Assembly (NCBI RefSeq): GCF_009649075.1
Contig: NZ_CP045737.1
Span: 1,054,001-1,118,000, forward strand
Direction of reading: 5' to 3'
Length of the DNA: 64,000 bases
From: Aeromicrobium yanjiei
GTDB lineage: Bacteria; Actinomycetota; Actinomycetes; Propionibacteriales; Nocardioidaceae
The position numbers and the translations under genes are program-made. The notes beneath the pieces are model-generated. The model saw only the letters and a list, made by a program, of their open reading frames with translations, did no database searches and was not told where the DNA came from. This document shows positions 28,971 through 40,312 of this stretch, in pieces; the stretch's first letter is position 1, and every line of letters begins with the position of its first letter.

Positions 28971-30914
28971 TTACCAGATGCGCACGCGCTCCTGCTCGTC
29001 CAGCCAGAGCGCGTCGTCGGCGCCGACGTCGAATGCCGCGTAGAACGCGTCGATGTTGCGGACGGTCTGGTTGCAGCGGAACTCCGGCGGCGAGTGCGGG
29101 TCGACGGTGAGTCGGCGCACGGTCTCGGCCGGACGCACCTTGGCCTGCCAGGCCTGCGCCCAGGAGATGAAGAAGCGCTGGTCGGGGGTCAGCCCGTCGA
29201 TGGGCTCGTCGGTCGGCTCGGTGAGGCGGAACGCCTGGTGGGCGATGCCGAGCCCGCCGAGGTCGCCGATGTTCTCGCCGATCGTGAGGGAGCCGTTGAC
29301 CGTACGTCCCTCGGCGCCGACGGGGGACAGGACGTCGTACTGGGCGATGAGCGCGGAGGTGAGCTTCTCGAACGAGGCCCGGTCCTCGTCGGTCCACCAG
29401 TTGCGCAGGGCGCCGGTGCCGTCGTACTGCGAGCCCTGGTCGTCGAAGCCGTGGCCGATCTCGTGGCCGATGACCGCGCCGATCGCGCCGTAGTTGACCG
29501 CGTCGTCGGCGTCCGCGTGGAAGAACGGCGGCTGCAGGATCGCGGCCGGGAAGACGATCTCGTTCATCGTGGGGTTGTAGTACGCGTTGACGGTCTGCGG
29601 CGTCATGTACCACTCGTCGCGGTCGATCGGCGAGCCGATCTTGGCGAGCTCGCGGTCGGTGGCGACCGCGATGGCGCGCCGGACGTTGCCCAGGAGGTCG
29701 TCGGGGGAGGTCTCCAGGGCCGAGTAGTCCTTGAACTGGTCGGGGTGGCCGATCTTGGGGTTGAACGAGTCGAGCTTGTCGTACGCCCGCTCCTTGGTCT
29801 CCTCACTCATCCAGGTCAGCCGGGAGATGCTCTGCCGGTACGCCGCGAGGAGGTTGTCGATCAGCTCGCTCATCCGCTCCTTGGACGCGGGCGGGAACTC
29901 GGTGCGGACGTAGATCTTGCCGACCGCCTCACCCATCGCGCCCTCGACGAAGCCGACGCCGCGCTTCCAGCGGGGGCGCAGCTCGTCGGTGCCGCTGAGC
30001 GTACGACCGTAGAACTCGAAGTTGGCGTCGACGAACGCGGACGACAGGTACGGCGAGGCGCTGTGGACGACCTGCCAGCGCAGCCAGTCCTTCCACGCGT
30101 CGAGCTCGGCCTCGACCAGGAGCGTCTCGAGGCCCTGGAGGTAGGACGGCTGCGAGACGACGACCTCGGCGAGCACGGGCGCCGGCACCTGCGCGCCCGC
30201 GGACCAGCTGGTCCAGTCGAAGCTCGGCGCGAGCTCCTGCAGGCCGTCACCGGTGAGGTGGTTGTAGGTCTTCTGCGCGTCGCGGCACGCGACCCGGTCC
30301 CAGTGGAACGAGGCCAGCCGGGTCTCCAGGTCCATGATCCGCGCGGCGCGGCCGGCGGCGTCGTCGAGACCCGCGAGCCCCAGCATCGTGGTCAGGTGCG
30401 CGACGTACGCCTCGCGGATCCCTGCGGACTCCTCCTCGCGGTAGTACGACTCGTCGGGCAGGCCGATGCCGCCCTGACCGAGGTGGGTGATGTAGCGGTC
30501 GGGGTTGCCGCGGTCGGGTGCGATGTACATCCCGAGGACGCTGCCGACACCCTGACGGTCCAGCAGACCGAGCACCCGCACGAACGAGGCGATGTCGGCG
30601 ATCGCGTCGACCTGGGCCAGCTCGGCCACGAGGGGCTCGGCGCCGAGGGCCTCGACCCGCTCCTCGTCCATGAAGCTCGCGTAGAGATCGCCGATCTTGC
30701 GCTGCTCGTCGTCCTGCGGGTCCTTGCTCGCGGTCTCGATGATCTCGCGGACCTTGGCCTCGGCCTCGTCCACGAGCGCCACGAACGAGCCGGCGGTCGC
30801 GCGGTCGGGCTTGATCTCCGCGGTCGCGAGCCACCGCCCGTTGACGTGACGGAACAGGTCGTCCTGAACGCGGACGGAGGAGTCGAGCTGTGTCGTGTCG
30901 ATACCGGGGTTCAC
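28971..30914 (-). CDS. M13 family zinc metallopeptidase (647 aa)
   Basis: Neprilysin/PepO-like endopeptidase. The zinc motif is HEIGH at residues 484-488 in IGAVIGHEIGHGFDDQG; the third ligand lies in ENIGDLGG, and NAYYNPTMNEIVFPA is the family substrate-binding region. There is no signal peptide, as in other actinobacterial M13 enzymes, so it may be cytoplasmic or released by another route. GTG start at 30914; TAGCCT six bases upstream on the minus strand gives a leaderless transcript. The gene shares its 17-base upstream region with the divergent siderophore-interacting protein gene. Confidence 0.92.
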   Translation of the reverse strand: MNPGIDTTQLDSSVRVQDDLFRHVNGRWLATAEIKPDRATAGSFVALVDEAEAKVREIIETASKDPQDDEQRKIGDLYASFMDEERVEALGAEPLVAELAQVDAIADIASFVRVLGLLDRQGVGSVLGMYIAPDRGNPDRYITHLGQGGIGLPDESYYREEESAGIREAYVAHLTTMLGLAGLDDAAGRAARIMDLETRLASFHWDRVACRDAQKTYNHLTGDGLQELAPSFDWTSWSAGAQVPAPVLAEVVVSQPSYLQGLETLLVEAELDAWKDWLRWQVVHSASPYLSSAFVDANFEFYGRTLSGTDELRPRWKRGVGFVEGAMGEAVGKIYVRTEFPPASKERMSELIDNLLAAYRQSISRLTWMSEETKERAYDKLDSFNPKIGHPDQFKDYSALETSPDDLLGNVRRAIAVATDRELAKIGSPIDRDEWYMTPQTVNAYYNPTMNEIVFPAAILQPPFFHADADDAVNYGAIGAVIGHEIGHGFDDQGSQYDGTGALRNWWTDEDRASFEKLTSALIAQYDVLSPVGAEGRTVNGSLTIGENIGDLGGLGIAHQAFRLTEPTDEPIDGLTPDQRFFISWAQAWQAKVRPAETVRRLTVDPHSPPEFRCNQTVRNIDAFYAAFDVGADDALWLDEQERVRIW

Positions 30915-30919
30915 GCCGA

Positions 30920-30926
30920 TAGGCTA
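30920..30926. promoter_or_regulatory. shared bidirectional -10 element TAGGCTA
   Basis: The plus strand reads TAGGCT (30920-30925), six bases, GTG at 30932. The minus strand reads TAGCCT (30921-30926), six bases, GTG at 30914. The two hexamers overlap by five bases and the arrangement is symmetric about 30923. Both genes would be leaderless. Confidence 0.65.
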
Positions 30927-30931
30927 CACAC

Positions 30932-31774
30932 GTGAGCAGAACTTCTCCTGTCCCGCTGACCGTGGTCCGCACCGAGAAAGTGGCTCCTTCGATGGTGCGG
31001 GTCGTGCTCGGGGGACAGGGTTTCGCAGAGTTCCTCGCCCGCCACGACGCGATGCCCGAGCCGTACACCGACGAGTACGTCAAGCTCGTCTTCCTCACCC
31101 CCGGCCACGACTACCCCCAGCCGCTGGACCTGGACCTGGTGAAGGCGACCATGCCGCCGGAGGCCTGGCCCGTCCTGCGCACGTACACCGTGCGCTGGCT
31201 CGACCGCGAGCAGCAGCAGCTCGCGATCGACTTCGTGGTGCACGGCGACCAGGGTGTCGCTGGGCCCTGGGCGGCCCGCGCCCAGCCCGGGGACGTGATC
31301 CACGTGCGCGGCCCCAACGGTGGCTACACCCCCGACGTCACCGCGGACTGGCTGCTGCTCGTCGGCGACGAGGCGGCCCTTCCGGCCATCTCGGCCTCCC
31401 TCATGAGCCTGCCCCCGGGCGTGCGCGGCATCGCCCTCATCGAGGTGCAGACCGAGGCGGACGAGATCCCGCTGCGCACCGATGCCGACGTGGACGTCCG
31501 ATGGCTCCACCGCGGTGCCGCGGCACCCGGCACGACCACGCTGCTGGACGACGCCGTGCGGGGGCTCGAGTGGCCGGCCGGCCGGGTCCAGGCCTTCGTC
31601 CACGGCGAGTCGGCGCTGCTCAAGAGCGTGCGACCGCACATCCTGCACGAGCGCGGGGTCGACCGCGCCGACGTGTCGGTGTCGGCCTACTGGCGTCGCG
31701 GCAGCACCGAGGAGGGCTTTCGGGTCTGGAAGTCCCAGCAGACCGAGGCGGTCATGCGACCGGGGGCGTCCTAG
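30932..31774 (+). CDS. siderophore-interacting FAD protein (280 aa)
   Basis: Ferric-siderophore reductase-like protein. The FAD-binding domain has LRTYTVRW (R-x-Y-[TS] motif) and GPNGGY; the C-terminal SIP domain has GDEAALPAISASL and the closing YWRRGSTEEGFRVWK. It would release iron from imported ferric siderophores in the cytoplasm using NAD(P)H. No siderophore gene is nearby. It shares its promoter core with the M13 peptidase gene. Confidence 0.9.
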   Translation: MSRTSPVPLTVVRTEKVAPSMVRVVLGGQGFAEFLARHDAMPEPYTDEYVKLVFLTPGHDYPQPLDLDLVKATMPPEAWPVLRTYTVRWLDREQQQLAIDFVVHGDQGVAGPWAARAQPGDVIHVRGPNGGYTPDVTADWLLLVGDEAALPAISASLMSLPPGVRGIALIEVQTEADEIPLRTDADVDVRWLHRGAAAPGTTTLLDDAVRGLEWPAGRVQAFVHGESALLKSVRPHILHERGVDRADVSVSAYWRRGSTEEGFRVWKSQQTEAVMRPGAS

Positions 31775-31800
31775 CGCCTCGCGGACGGTAACCTCATCGC

Positions 31801-33222
31801 GTGACCCAACTGCGCAACGTGGCCGTCATCCTCGCCGGCGGGACCGGCACGAGGGTGGGCCTGTCGATCCCCAAGCAGCTCATCAAGATCGCCGGCAAGA
31901 CGATCATCGAGCACACCATCGCGGCCTTCGAGGCCTCGCCCCTGATCGACGAGATCGTCATCCTCATGACCCCGGGCCACCTCGACCCGGTCCGGGCGAT
32001 CGTGCAGAACGGCGGCTACGACAAGGTCAGCCAGATCGTGGAGGGCGGGCAGACGCGCAACGAGTCGACCAGCCGCGCGCTGGAGGCCCTCGGCAGCGAG
32101 GAGTGCAACGTCCTGTTCCACGACGCCGTGCGCCCCCTCGTCTCGCAGACCATCATCGGCGACGTCGTCGCGGCCCTCGCGACCCACGAGGCCGTCGACA
32201 CCGCGATCCCGTCGGCCGACACGATCGTGCAGGTCCACGACACCGCCGCGGGCGGGACCGAGACGATCGAGGACGTCCTGCAGCGGCACCTGCTGCGTCG
32301 CGGCCAGACCCCCCAGGCGTTCAGGCTGTCCGTGATCCGCGAGGCGTACGCGCTGGCGTGGAAGGACCCGGACTTCACCGCGACCGACGACTGCACCGTC
32401 GTGCTCCGCTATCTGCCCCACGTCCCGATCGCCGTCGTGATGGGTCACGAGCGCAACATGAAGGTCACCGAGCCCATCGACGTCTACATCGCCGACAAGC
32501 TCTTCCAGCTGCAGTCCGCCGACACCCCGGACGCGCTCACCGACGAGCAGTACCGGGCAGCGCTCGCAGGCAAGACCATGGTCGTGTTCGGCGGGTCGTA
32601 CGGCATCGGCGGCGACATCGCCGAGCTCGCCCGCGGGTTCGGCGCGAACGTCCACACGTTCTCGCGCTCCTCGACCAACACGCACGTCGACCGACGCGAG
32701 GACATCGCGGCGGCGGCGGCCGCGGTGCTCGAGCAGACCGACACGATCGACTTCGTCGTCAACACCGCAGGTGTGCTGGTGATCGAGGACCTCGCCGACA
32801 CGTCCGAGGAGACGATCTTCGCTGCCACCGAGATCAACTACCTCGCCCCGATCTTCATCGCGCAGGAGTTCTACCCGCACCTGGCCCAGGCCGCGGGCTC
32901 GCTGCTGCTGTTCACGTCGTCGTCCTACACCCGGGGCCGGGGCGGCTACTCGCTCTACTCCTCGGCCAAGGCGGCGGTGGTCAACCTGACGCAGGCCCTG
33001 GCTGACGAGTGGGCGGGCGAGGTGCGCGTCAACTGCGTCAACCCCGAGCGCACCGGCACGCCCATGCGCACCAAGGCGTTCGGCGAGGAGCCCGAGGGCA
33101 CGTTGCTCAGCTCGATGGACGTCGCCCGCCAGTCGCTGGACGTCCTGCTGTCGCAGCAGACCGGTCACATCATCGACATCCGCCGCGAGGACGGTCCGGC
33201 CGCCATCGGCGGCGGCCGCTAG
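31801..33222 (+). CDS. bifunctional ribitol-5-phosphate cytidylyltransferase / SDR reductase (CDP-ribitol synthase, Bcs1/TarI-TarJ type, 473 aa)
   Basis: Fusion of an IspD/TarI-like cytidylyltransferase (residues 1-240: AVILAGGTGTRVGLSIPKQL, then DAVRPL and ATDDCTVV) with a short-chain reductase (from about 258: GGSYGIGG at about 264, NTAGV, and the YSSAK catalytic pair). Fusions with this layout (Haemophilus Bcs1/Acs1) reduce ribulose-5-phosphate and charge ribitol-5-phosphate with CTP, giving CDP-ribitol. It is too long and has the wrong neighbours for a plain IspD of isoprenoid synthesis. TAACCT (31789-31794), six bases before the GTG, indicates a leaderless mRNA. It probably supplies the CDP-polyol transferases elsewhere in the window. 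Confidence 0.87.
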   Translation: MTQLRNVAVILAGGTGTRVGLSIPKQLIKIAGKTIIEHTIAAFEASPLIDEIVILMTPGHLDPVRAIVQNGGYDKVSQIVEGGQTRNESTSRALEALGSEECNVLFHDAVRPLVSQTIIGDVVAALATHEAVDTAIPSADTIVQVHDTAAGGTETIEDVLQRHLLRRGQTPQAFRLSVIREAYALAWKDPDFTATDDCTVVLRYLPHVPIAVVMGHERNMKVTEPIDVYIADKLFQLQSADTPDALTDEQYRAALAGKTMVVFGGSYGIGGDIAELARGFGANVHTFSRSSTNTHVDRREDIAAAAAAVLEQTDTIDFVVNTAGVLVIEDLADTSEETIFAATEINYLAPIFIAQEFYPHLAQAAGSLLLFTSSSYTRGRGGYSLYSSAKAAVVNLTQALADEWAGEVRVNCVNPERTGTPMRTKAFGEEPEGTLLSSMDVARQSLDVLLSQQTGHIIDIRREDGPAAIGGGR

Positions 33223-33245
33223 CCGCACGCAGCCGGCCGACGCAG

Positions 33246-33284
33246 CAGGTCCCCGCCCCGACGAGGAGTCGGGGCGAGGACCTG
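33246..33284. terminator. bidirectional hairpin between convergent genes
   Basis: A long inverted repeat with arms CAGGTCC...GCCCCGAC and GTCGGGGC...GGACCTG around GAGGA. It sits between the CDP-ribitol synthase gene and the convergent gene ending at 33298. Confidence 0.75.
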
Positions 33285-33297
33285 TGGGGCCGAGCGA

Positions 33298-34407
33298 CTA
33301 GATGCAGTTGCTGACGTAGTACTGCGACACCTTCTGGGCGGCGTCGGTGAACTCGCGGATCTTGCCGCTGAGATCGGACGGATCGACCTTCGACGGGTCC
33401 TTGAACGTGTCGAAGTAGTCGGACATCACGGCCACGTCGCCCTTGACCTCGGCAGGCGCCTCATCCTCCAGGTCGTCGTACGCGTCGGCGAGGCGTCCGA
33501 ACGACTCGGTCAGCTTGCCGATGTCGGAGCCCCCGCCCATCGAGTCGAGGGTCTCGTCCTGGAGCTCCTTGTACTGGGTGCAGAAGGCCGGGCTGGCGCC
33601 GGAGGCGCCGGGGTCGACGCTGGGCGCGGCGGTCGTCGGCGCGGTGGTCGTCGGCGCGGGCTCGGTGGTCTCGAGTGGGGCCTTGGTGTACGACGAGCTC
33701 GCCTCGTCCTTGTCGTCGCCGTCGTCGTCACCGCCGAAGACCTGGATCGCGCCGAATGCGGCGGCGCCGATCAGCACGATGACCGCGGCGATCATCCCGG
33801 CCAGCAGCCAGAAGTTCTTCTTGCTGCCGTCCTCACCGTTGCCTCCGGGCTCGGAGCCGGTGGGGGCGGCGCCGCCCGGGGGGACCGATCCGTAGGAGGG
33901 ATCGGCCGGGGCCGCGTACGCCGCAGGCGCGGACGGCTGCACCGGCTGGAACGTCTGCGTGGGCTGCACCGGCTCGTAGGACTGCGTGGGCTCGACCGGC
34001 TGGTAGGACTGGGTCGGCTCGACCGGCTGGTAGGACTGCTCCGCCGGCTGCGACGGGACGACCGGCTCCGCGACCGGCGACACGGGGGCCTGGGCGACGG
34101 GCTCCTCGACGGCCGGCTGCTGGGCAGCGGGCTGCTCGGCCGTGGGCTGCTCCGCCGACGGCTGGACCTGCTGGGGGATGACCTCGGTGGGGGCCGGCGA
34201 CGCGGCCGACGAGCTGGAGCGCATGGCAAGGACTGCGCTGACCGTGGGATCGCCCTGCTGGCCGAGCCACTCCAGGAGGCCCGGATAGGCCGCGGGGTGC
34301 ACCGCGATCGCCGGCCAGAGCGCACGATCTGCCTGTGCGAGCTCAGCGAGTCGCGCAGCCGACGTCGACGGGTCCTGCGCCTCGCGGACCAGGTCTTCAG
34401 ATGCCAT
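33298..34407 (-). CDS. variant leucine-rich-repeat / proline-rich single-pass membrane protein (369 aa)
   Basis: Residues 1-55 resemble the actinobacterial variant Leu-rich-repeat module (ARLAELAQADRALWPAIAVHP...LLEWL). A long Pro/Gln/Glu linker (about 70-195) contains a nine-residue repeat, SYQPVEPTQ, four times at 125-160 with small changes. A membrane helix spans about 199-223, then an Asp-rich and Thr/Pro-rich stalk and a C-terminal outer domain with two cysteines (FCTQYKELQDETL, VSNCI). Similar proteins in the phylum place the N-terminal module in the cytoplasm. AAGGAA ten bases upstream supports the ATG. Function unknown. Confidence 0.7.
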   Translation of the reverse strand: MASEDLVREAQDPSTSAARLAELAQADRALWPAIAVHPAAYPGLLEWLGQQGDPTVSAVLAMRSSSSAASPAPTEVIPQQVQPSAEQPTAEQPAAQQPAVEEPVAQAPVSPVAEPVVPSQPAEQSYQPVEPTQSYQPVEPTQSYEPVQPTQTFQPVQPSAPAAYAAPADPSYGSVPPGGAAPTGSEPGGNGEDGSKKNFWLLAGMIAAVIVLIGAAAFGAIQVFGGDDDGDDKDEASSSYTKAPLETTEPAPTTTAPTTAAPSVDPGASGASPAFCTQYKELQDETLDSMGGGSDIGKLTESFGRLADAYDDLEDEAPAEVKGDVAVMSDYFDTFKDPSKVDPSDLSGKIREFTDAAQKVSQYYVSNCI

Positions 34408-34461
34408 GGAGTGGGTTCCTTCCCCGAACGGTGCCCCGTCGTCCGACGAGCTGGGGGAAGA

Positions 34462-35433
34462 TTATCGGTCCTGCTGGGGCGACTGCACGTCAGGCTGTCT
34501 CGACGGCGCGTCGCCACCGCTGCGGCGCGACTCCCACACTGCGCACCCGATCATCACGAGACCTGCCAGGGCCCACCCCGCGAGGATGTCGATCACGTAG
34601 TGCTCGGCGTAGTAGACGAGTGCGATGCCCATCAGCACGGGGTACACCAGGAGGATCCAGCGCCACGCGCTTCGCAGCCGCGCGATGCCGTACAGCGCGA
34701 TCAGCATGGCCAGCCCACCGTGCAACGAGGGCATCGCGGCGACCGGGTTGCCGACCTTCGCGAGCACGACGTGGAAGCCACCGAGCCCCAGGTCGTCCCA
34801 GCCGCGCCCGGTGAGCCGCGGCAGCCGCTCGGCGATGTAGCCCTCCTTGGCGGCCAGCCACGGCGGCGCCATCGGGTAGAGGACGTAGATGACCAGGGCG
34901 GCGAAGTTGATCACGACGTAGCGCCGCATCCACGGCACCCACATCGCCCGGTCCCGCAGCCACAGGACCACGGCGAGGGTCAGCCCCGCGACGAAGTGGG
35001 TGAAGTAGACGGTCGTGAGCACCTCGTCGTACCACCGCGGCGGCGTGCTGCTGGTGCACGGGGAAGCGCACAGGGCGTCCTGGAGGTGCTGGGTGGGCAG
35101 CGTCCCGCCGCCCAGCCACTCATCGAAGCGGATCGGCATCGTCCAGTGGACGGGCATCGAGATGACCTCGTCGGACAGGCCACGGCTGTAGAGATAGAGC
35201 ACGAGAAGCGCGAACGCGGGCCACCAGTCGCGGGGGAACGCGAGGTGATGTCGCCAGGGAGCGCGGACGTTGTACGCGATGGTCGCCAGCCAGAGCCACA
35301 CGAACAGCTGGAACGGATCGGTCGGCACGCCGATCAGCACGACGCCCAGGGCGAACAGCACGGCGTACACCAGGAGGGCCGGCCCCCGCCAGGTCCACGG
35401 CGTGGTCCGGGGCGCGGCGATCTCGGTCGTCAC
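34462..35433 (-). CDS. PAP2-superfamily membrane phosphatase (323 aa)
   Basis: Polytopic protein with the PAP2 (inositol phosphorylceramide synthase-like, PF14378) core: GNPVAAMPSLHGGLAML and YYAEHYVIDILAG supply the catalytic histidines and aspartate. It may dephosphorylate a polyprenyl phosphate or transfer a phospho group in polymer synthesis. The GTG start overlaps the upstream stop as GTGA, making it the last gene of the glf operon. A long N-terminal membrane part precedes the catalytic half. Confidence 0.8.
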   Translation of the reverse strand: MTTEIAAPRTTPWTWRGPALLVYAVLFALGVVLIGVPTDPFQLFVWLWLATIAYNVRAPWRHHLAFPRDWWPAFALLVLYLYSRGLSDEVISMPVHWTMPIRFDEWLGGGTLPTQHLQDALCASPCTSSTPPRWYDEVLTTVYFTHFVAGLTLAVVLWLRDRAMWVPWMRRYVVINFAALVIYVLYPMAPPWLAAKEGYIAERLPRLTGRGWDDLGLGGFHVVLAKVGNPVAAMPSLHGGLAMLIALYGIARLRSAWRWILLVYPVLMGIALVYYAEHYVIDILAGWALAGLVMIGCAVWESRRSGGDAPSRQPDVQSPQQDR

Positions 35434-36902
35434 GGGCACTCCTTCGGGACGGGCGCCAGCGAGCGCTCCTCGCCGCGAGCCAGCCAGACGGTGCGGCCGC
35501 AGACCTTGGCGACCTTGCGGTAGCCGTCGTCGAGCTCGTTCTCGAGCCGGTCCGCGCCCGTGATGCCCCAGGAGTCGACGCCTGTCCACTCGACGAACCA
35601 CGTGGGCCGATCGGGCCCCGTGAGCACGCCTGACAGGGTCGTCAGGTCCGGGTCGAGGGTGCGCACAGGCAGGCTCCAGAGGTACGGGTACGGGCTGGAC
35701 ATCCCCGCGGCGCCGAGGACATTGGGCTGCCCGTAGACGACGACAGCGGTGTCGGAGGGGTCGCCCGATTCTCTCAACCACGTCCCGACGGTCTCGGCCG
35801 TGGCCCCCACCTGGGGCGGCGCGACGATCGTGTACGTCAGGTTGGCCGCGAGGACTGCGACCGTGAACACCCCGAGAGCCGTGCGGAGGCGCCGGCTCAC
35901 CTGGTCGGCCAGCAGGCCGGCCGCGAGGGCCGAGGCGGGCACGAGCTGGAACAGGTAGTGGCCCCAGTAGCTGCCGCCGAGCACTGCCGTGCCGGAGGCG
36001 AACGCGATCACGGCGAACGTCGCCAGGACGACCGGCTCGCGCCGGCGTGCCGCGCACCACGCCGCGAGGACTGCGATGAAGCCCAGTCCGCTGCCCGCCC
36101 AGGTGGCGAGGAGCACGATCAGGCGCTGGCCGGTCGCCGCGGTGGCGGAGGTGCGGATGACCTCTCCGGCCTCCGCGCGGAACGTCACGAGCGCGTCGAA
36201 CAGCTCGGCCGGGCTGGTGCCACGGGCCGCGGCCGCAGCGACACCCGTCGCCAGGGCGACGACGAAGCCGACCGTTCCCGCGGCCACGACCACAGCGGCC
36301 CGCCGGCGGGCGGCGGGCTGCTGCCACGCGACGGCCACGGCGAGCACGGCCGCGAAGACCAGGCCGTCCACGATGGACTGCTTGATCAGGCACGAGCACG
36401 CCGCGAGCACGCCCGCCCCGAGCGCCGGGAGCCAGGGCCGCCGCGCGTGGGGCAGGAGGGCCTGGATCGTGAGGGCGAATCCCCAGGCGACGAATCCGGC
36501 GCACAGCATCTCTCCGTTGGTCCGGGTCACGCCGAACCAGTGGGCGGTGCTGAACAGGGAGGCAGCGGCCGCCGCCCACCGCGCACCCTGCGGTCCGCGC
36601 ACGAGGTACGCCGCGCGGGCCACGCCCAGCACCATGACCACGCACGCCAGGAGCCCGATGAGCCGCAGGTTCGTCAGGGTGCCCGCGAGGTCCATGATCC
36701 AGAGCAGCAACGGCGGACGGTCGACCCAGTACGGGCCGTAGAGGGAGTCGCCGTCGCCCCACGCGTTGCCGACCATGAGGAAGCCGGCCTCGTCACGTCC
36801 CGCGGGCGTGCCGAGGAAGCAGAGCCGGATCGCGATCATCGCGCCGATCGTCAGGCTCAGGAACACCGGCAGGCGCGCGGCCGAGCGTGCGAGGTCCAAC
36901 AT
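35430..36902 (-). CDS. GT-C glycosyltransferase, PMT/ArnT-like (GT39-type, 490 aa)
   Basis: A polytopic protein of about 11 helices. The first outer loop holds RDEAGFLMVGNAW, the D-E pair typical of PMT_2/ArnT transferases that use polyprenyl-phosphate sugars, then GPYWVDRPPLLLW. The C-terminal outer domain contains LRESGDPSDTAVVVYGQPN. The ATG at 36902 lies five bases after the upstream stop; the longer frame runs into the preceding gene. It presumably adds a sugar outside the membrane to the same polymer made by the neighbouring genes. Confidence 0.75.
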   Translation of the reverse strand: MLDLARSAARLPVFLSLTIGAMIAIRLCFLGTPAGRDEAGFLMVGNAWGDGDSLYGPYWVDRPPLLLWIMDLAGTLTNLRLIGLLACVVMVLGVARAAYLVRGPQGARWAAAAASLFSTAHWFGVTRTNGEMLCAGFVAWGFALTIQALLPHARRPWLPALGAGVLAACSCLIKQSIVDGLVFAAVLAVAVAWQQPAARRRAAVVVAAGTVGFVVALATGVAAAAARGTSPAELFDALVTFRAEAGEVIRTSATAATGQRLIVLLATWAGSGLGFIAVLAAWCAARRREPVVLATFAVIAFASGTAVLGGSYWGHYLFQLVPASALAAGLLADQVSRRLRTALGVFTVAVLAANLTYTIVAPPQVGATAETVGTWLRESGDPSDTAVVVYGQPNVLGAAGMSSPYPYLWSLPVRTLDPDLTTLSGVLTGPDRPTWFVEWTGVDSWGITGADRLENELDDGYRKVAKVCGRTVWLARGEERSLAPVPKECP

Positions 36903-36907
36903 CTCGC

Positions 36908-40260
<3,353 letters not shown>

Positions 40261-40266
40261 CCGGCA

Positions 40267-40272
40267 ACACTA
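40267..40272 (-). promoter_or_regulatory. -10 hexamer TAGTGT of the glf operon
   Basis: On the minus strand TAGTGT ends six bases before the GTG at 40260, giving a leaderless transcript for the five-gene GT2-glf-GPT-GT39-PAP2 unit. Confidence 0.5.
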
Positions 40273-40312
40273 TCGCGAGCTGCCCGGGGGTCCGCGCTCC
40301 CGCTCGGCGCGC

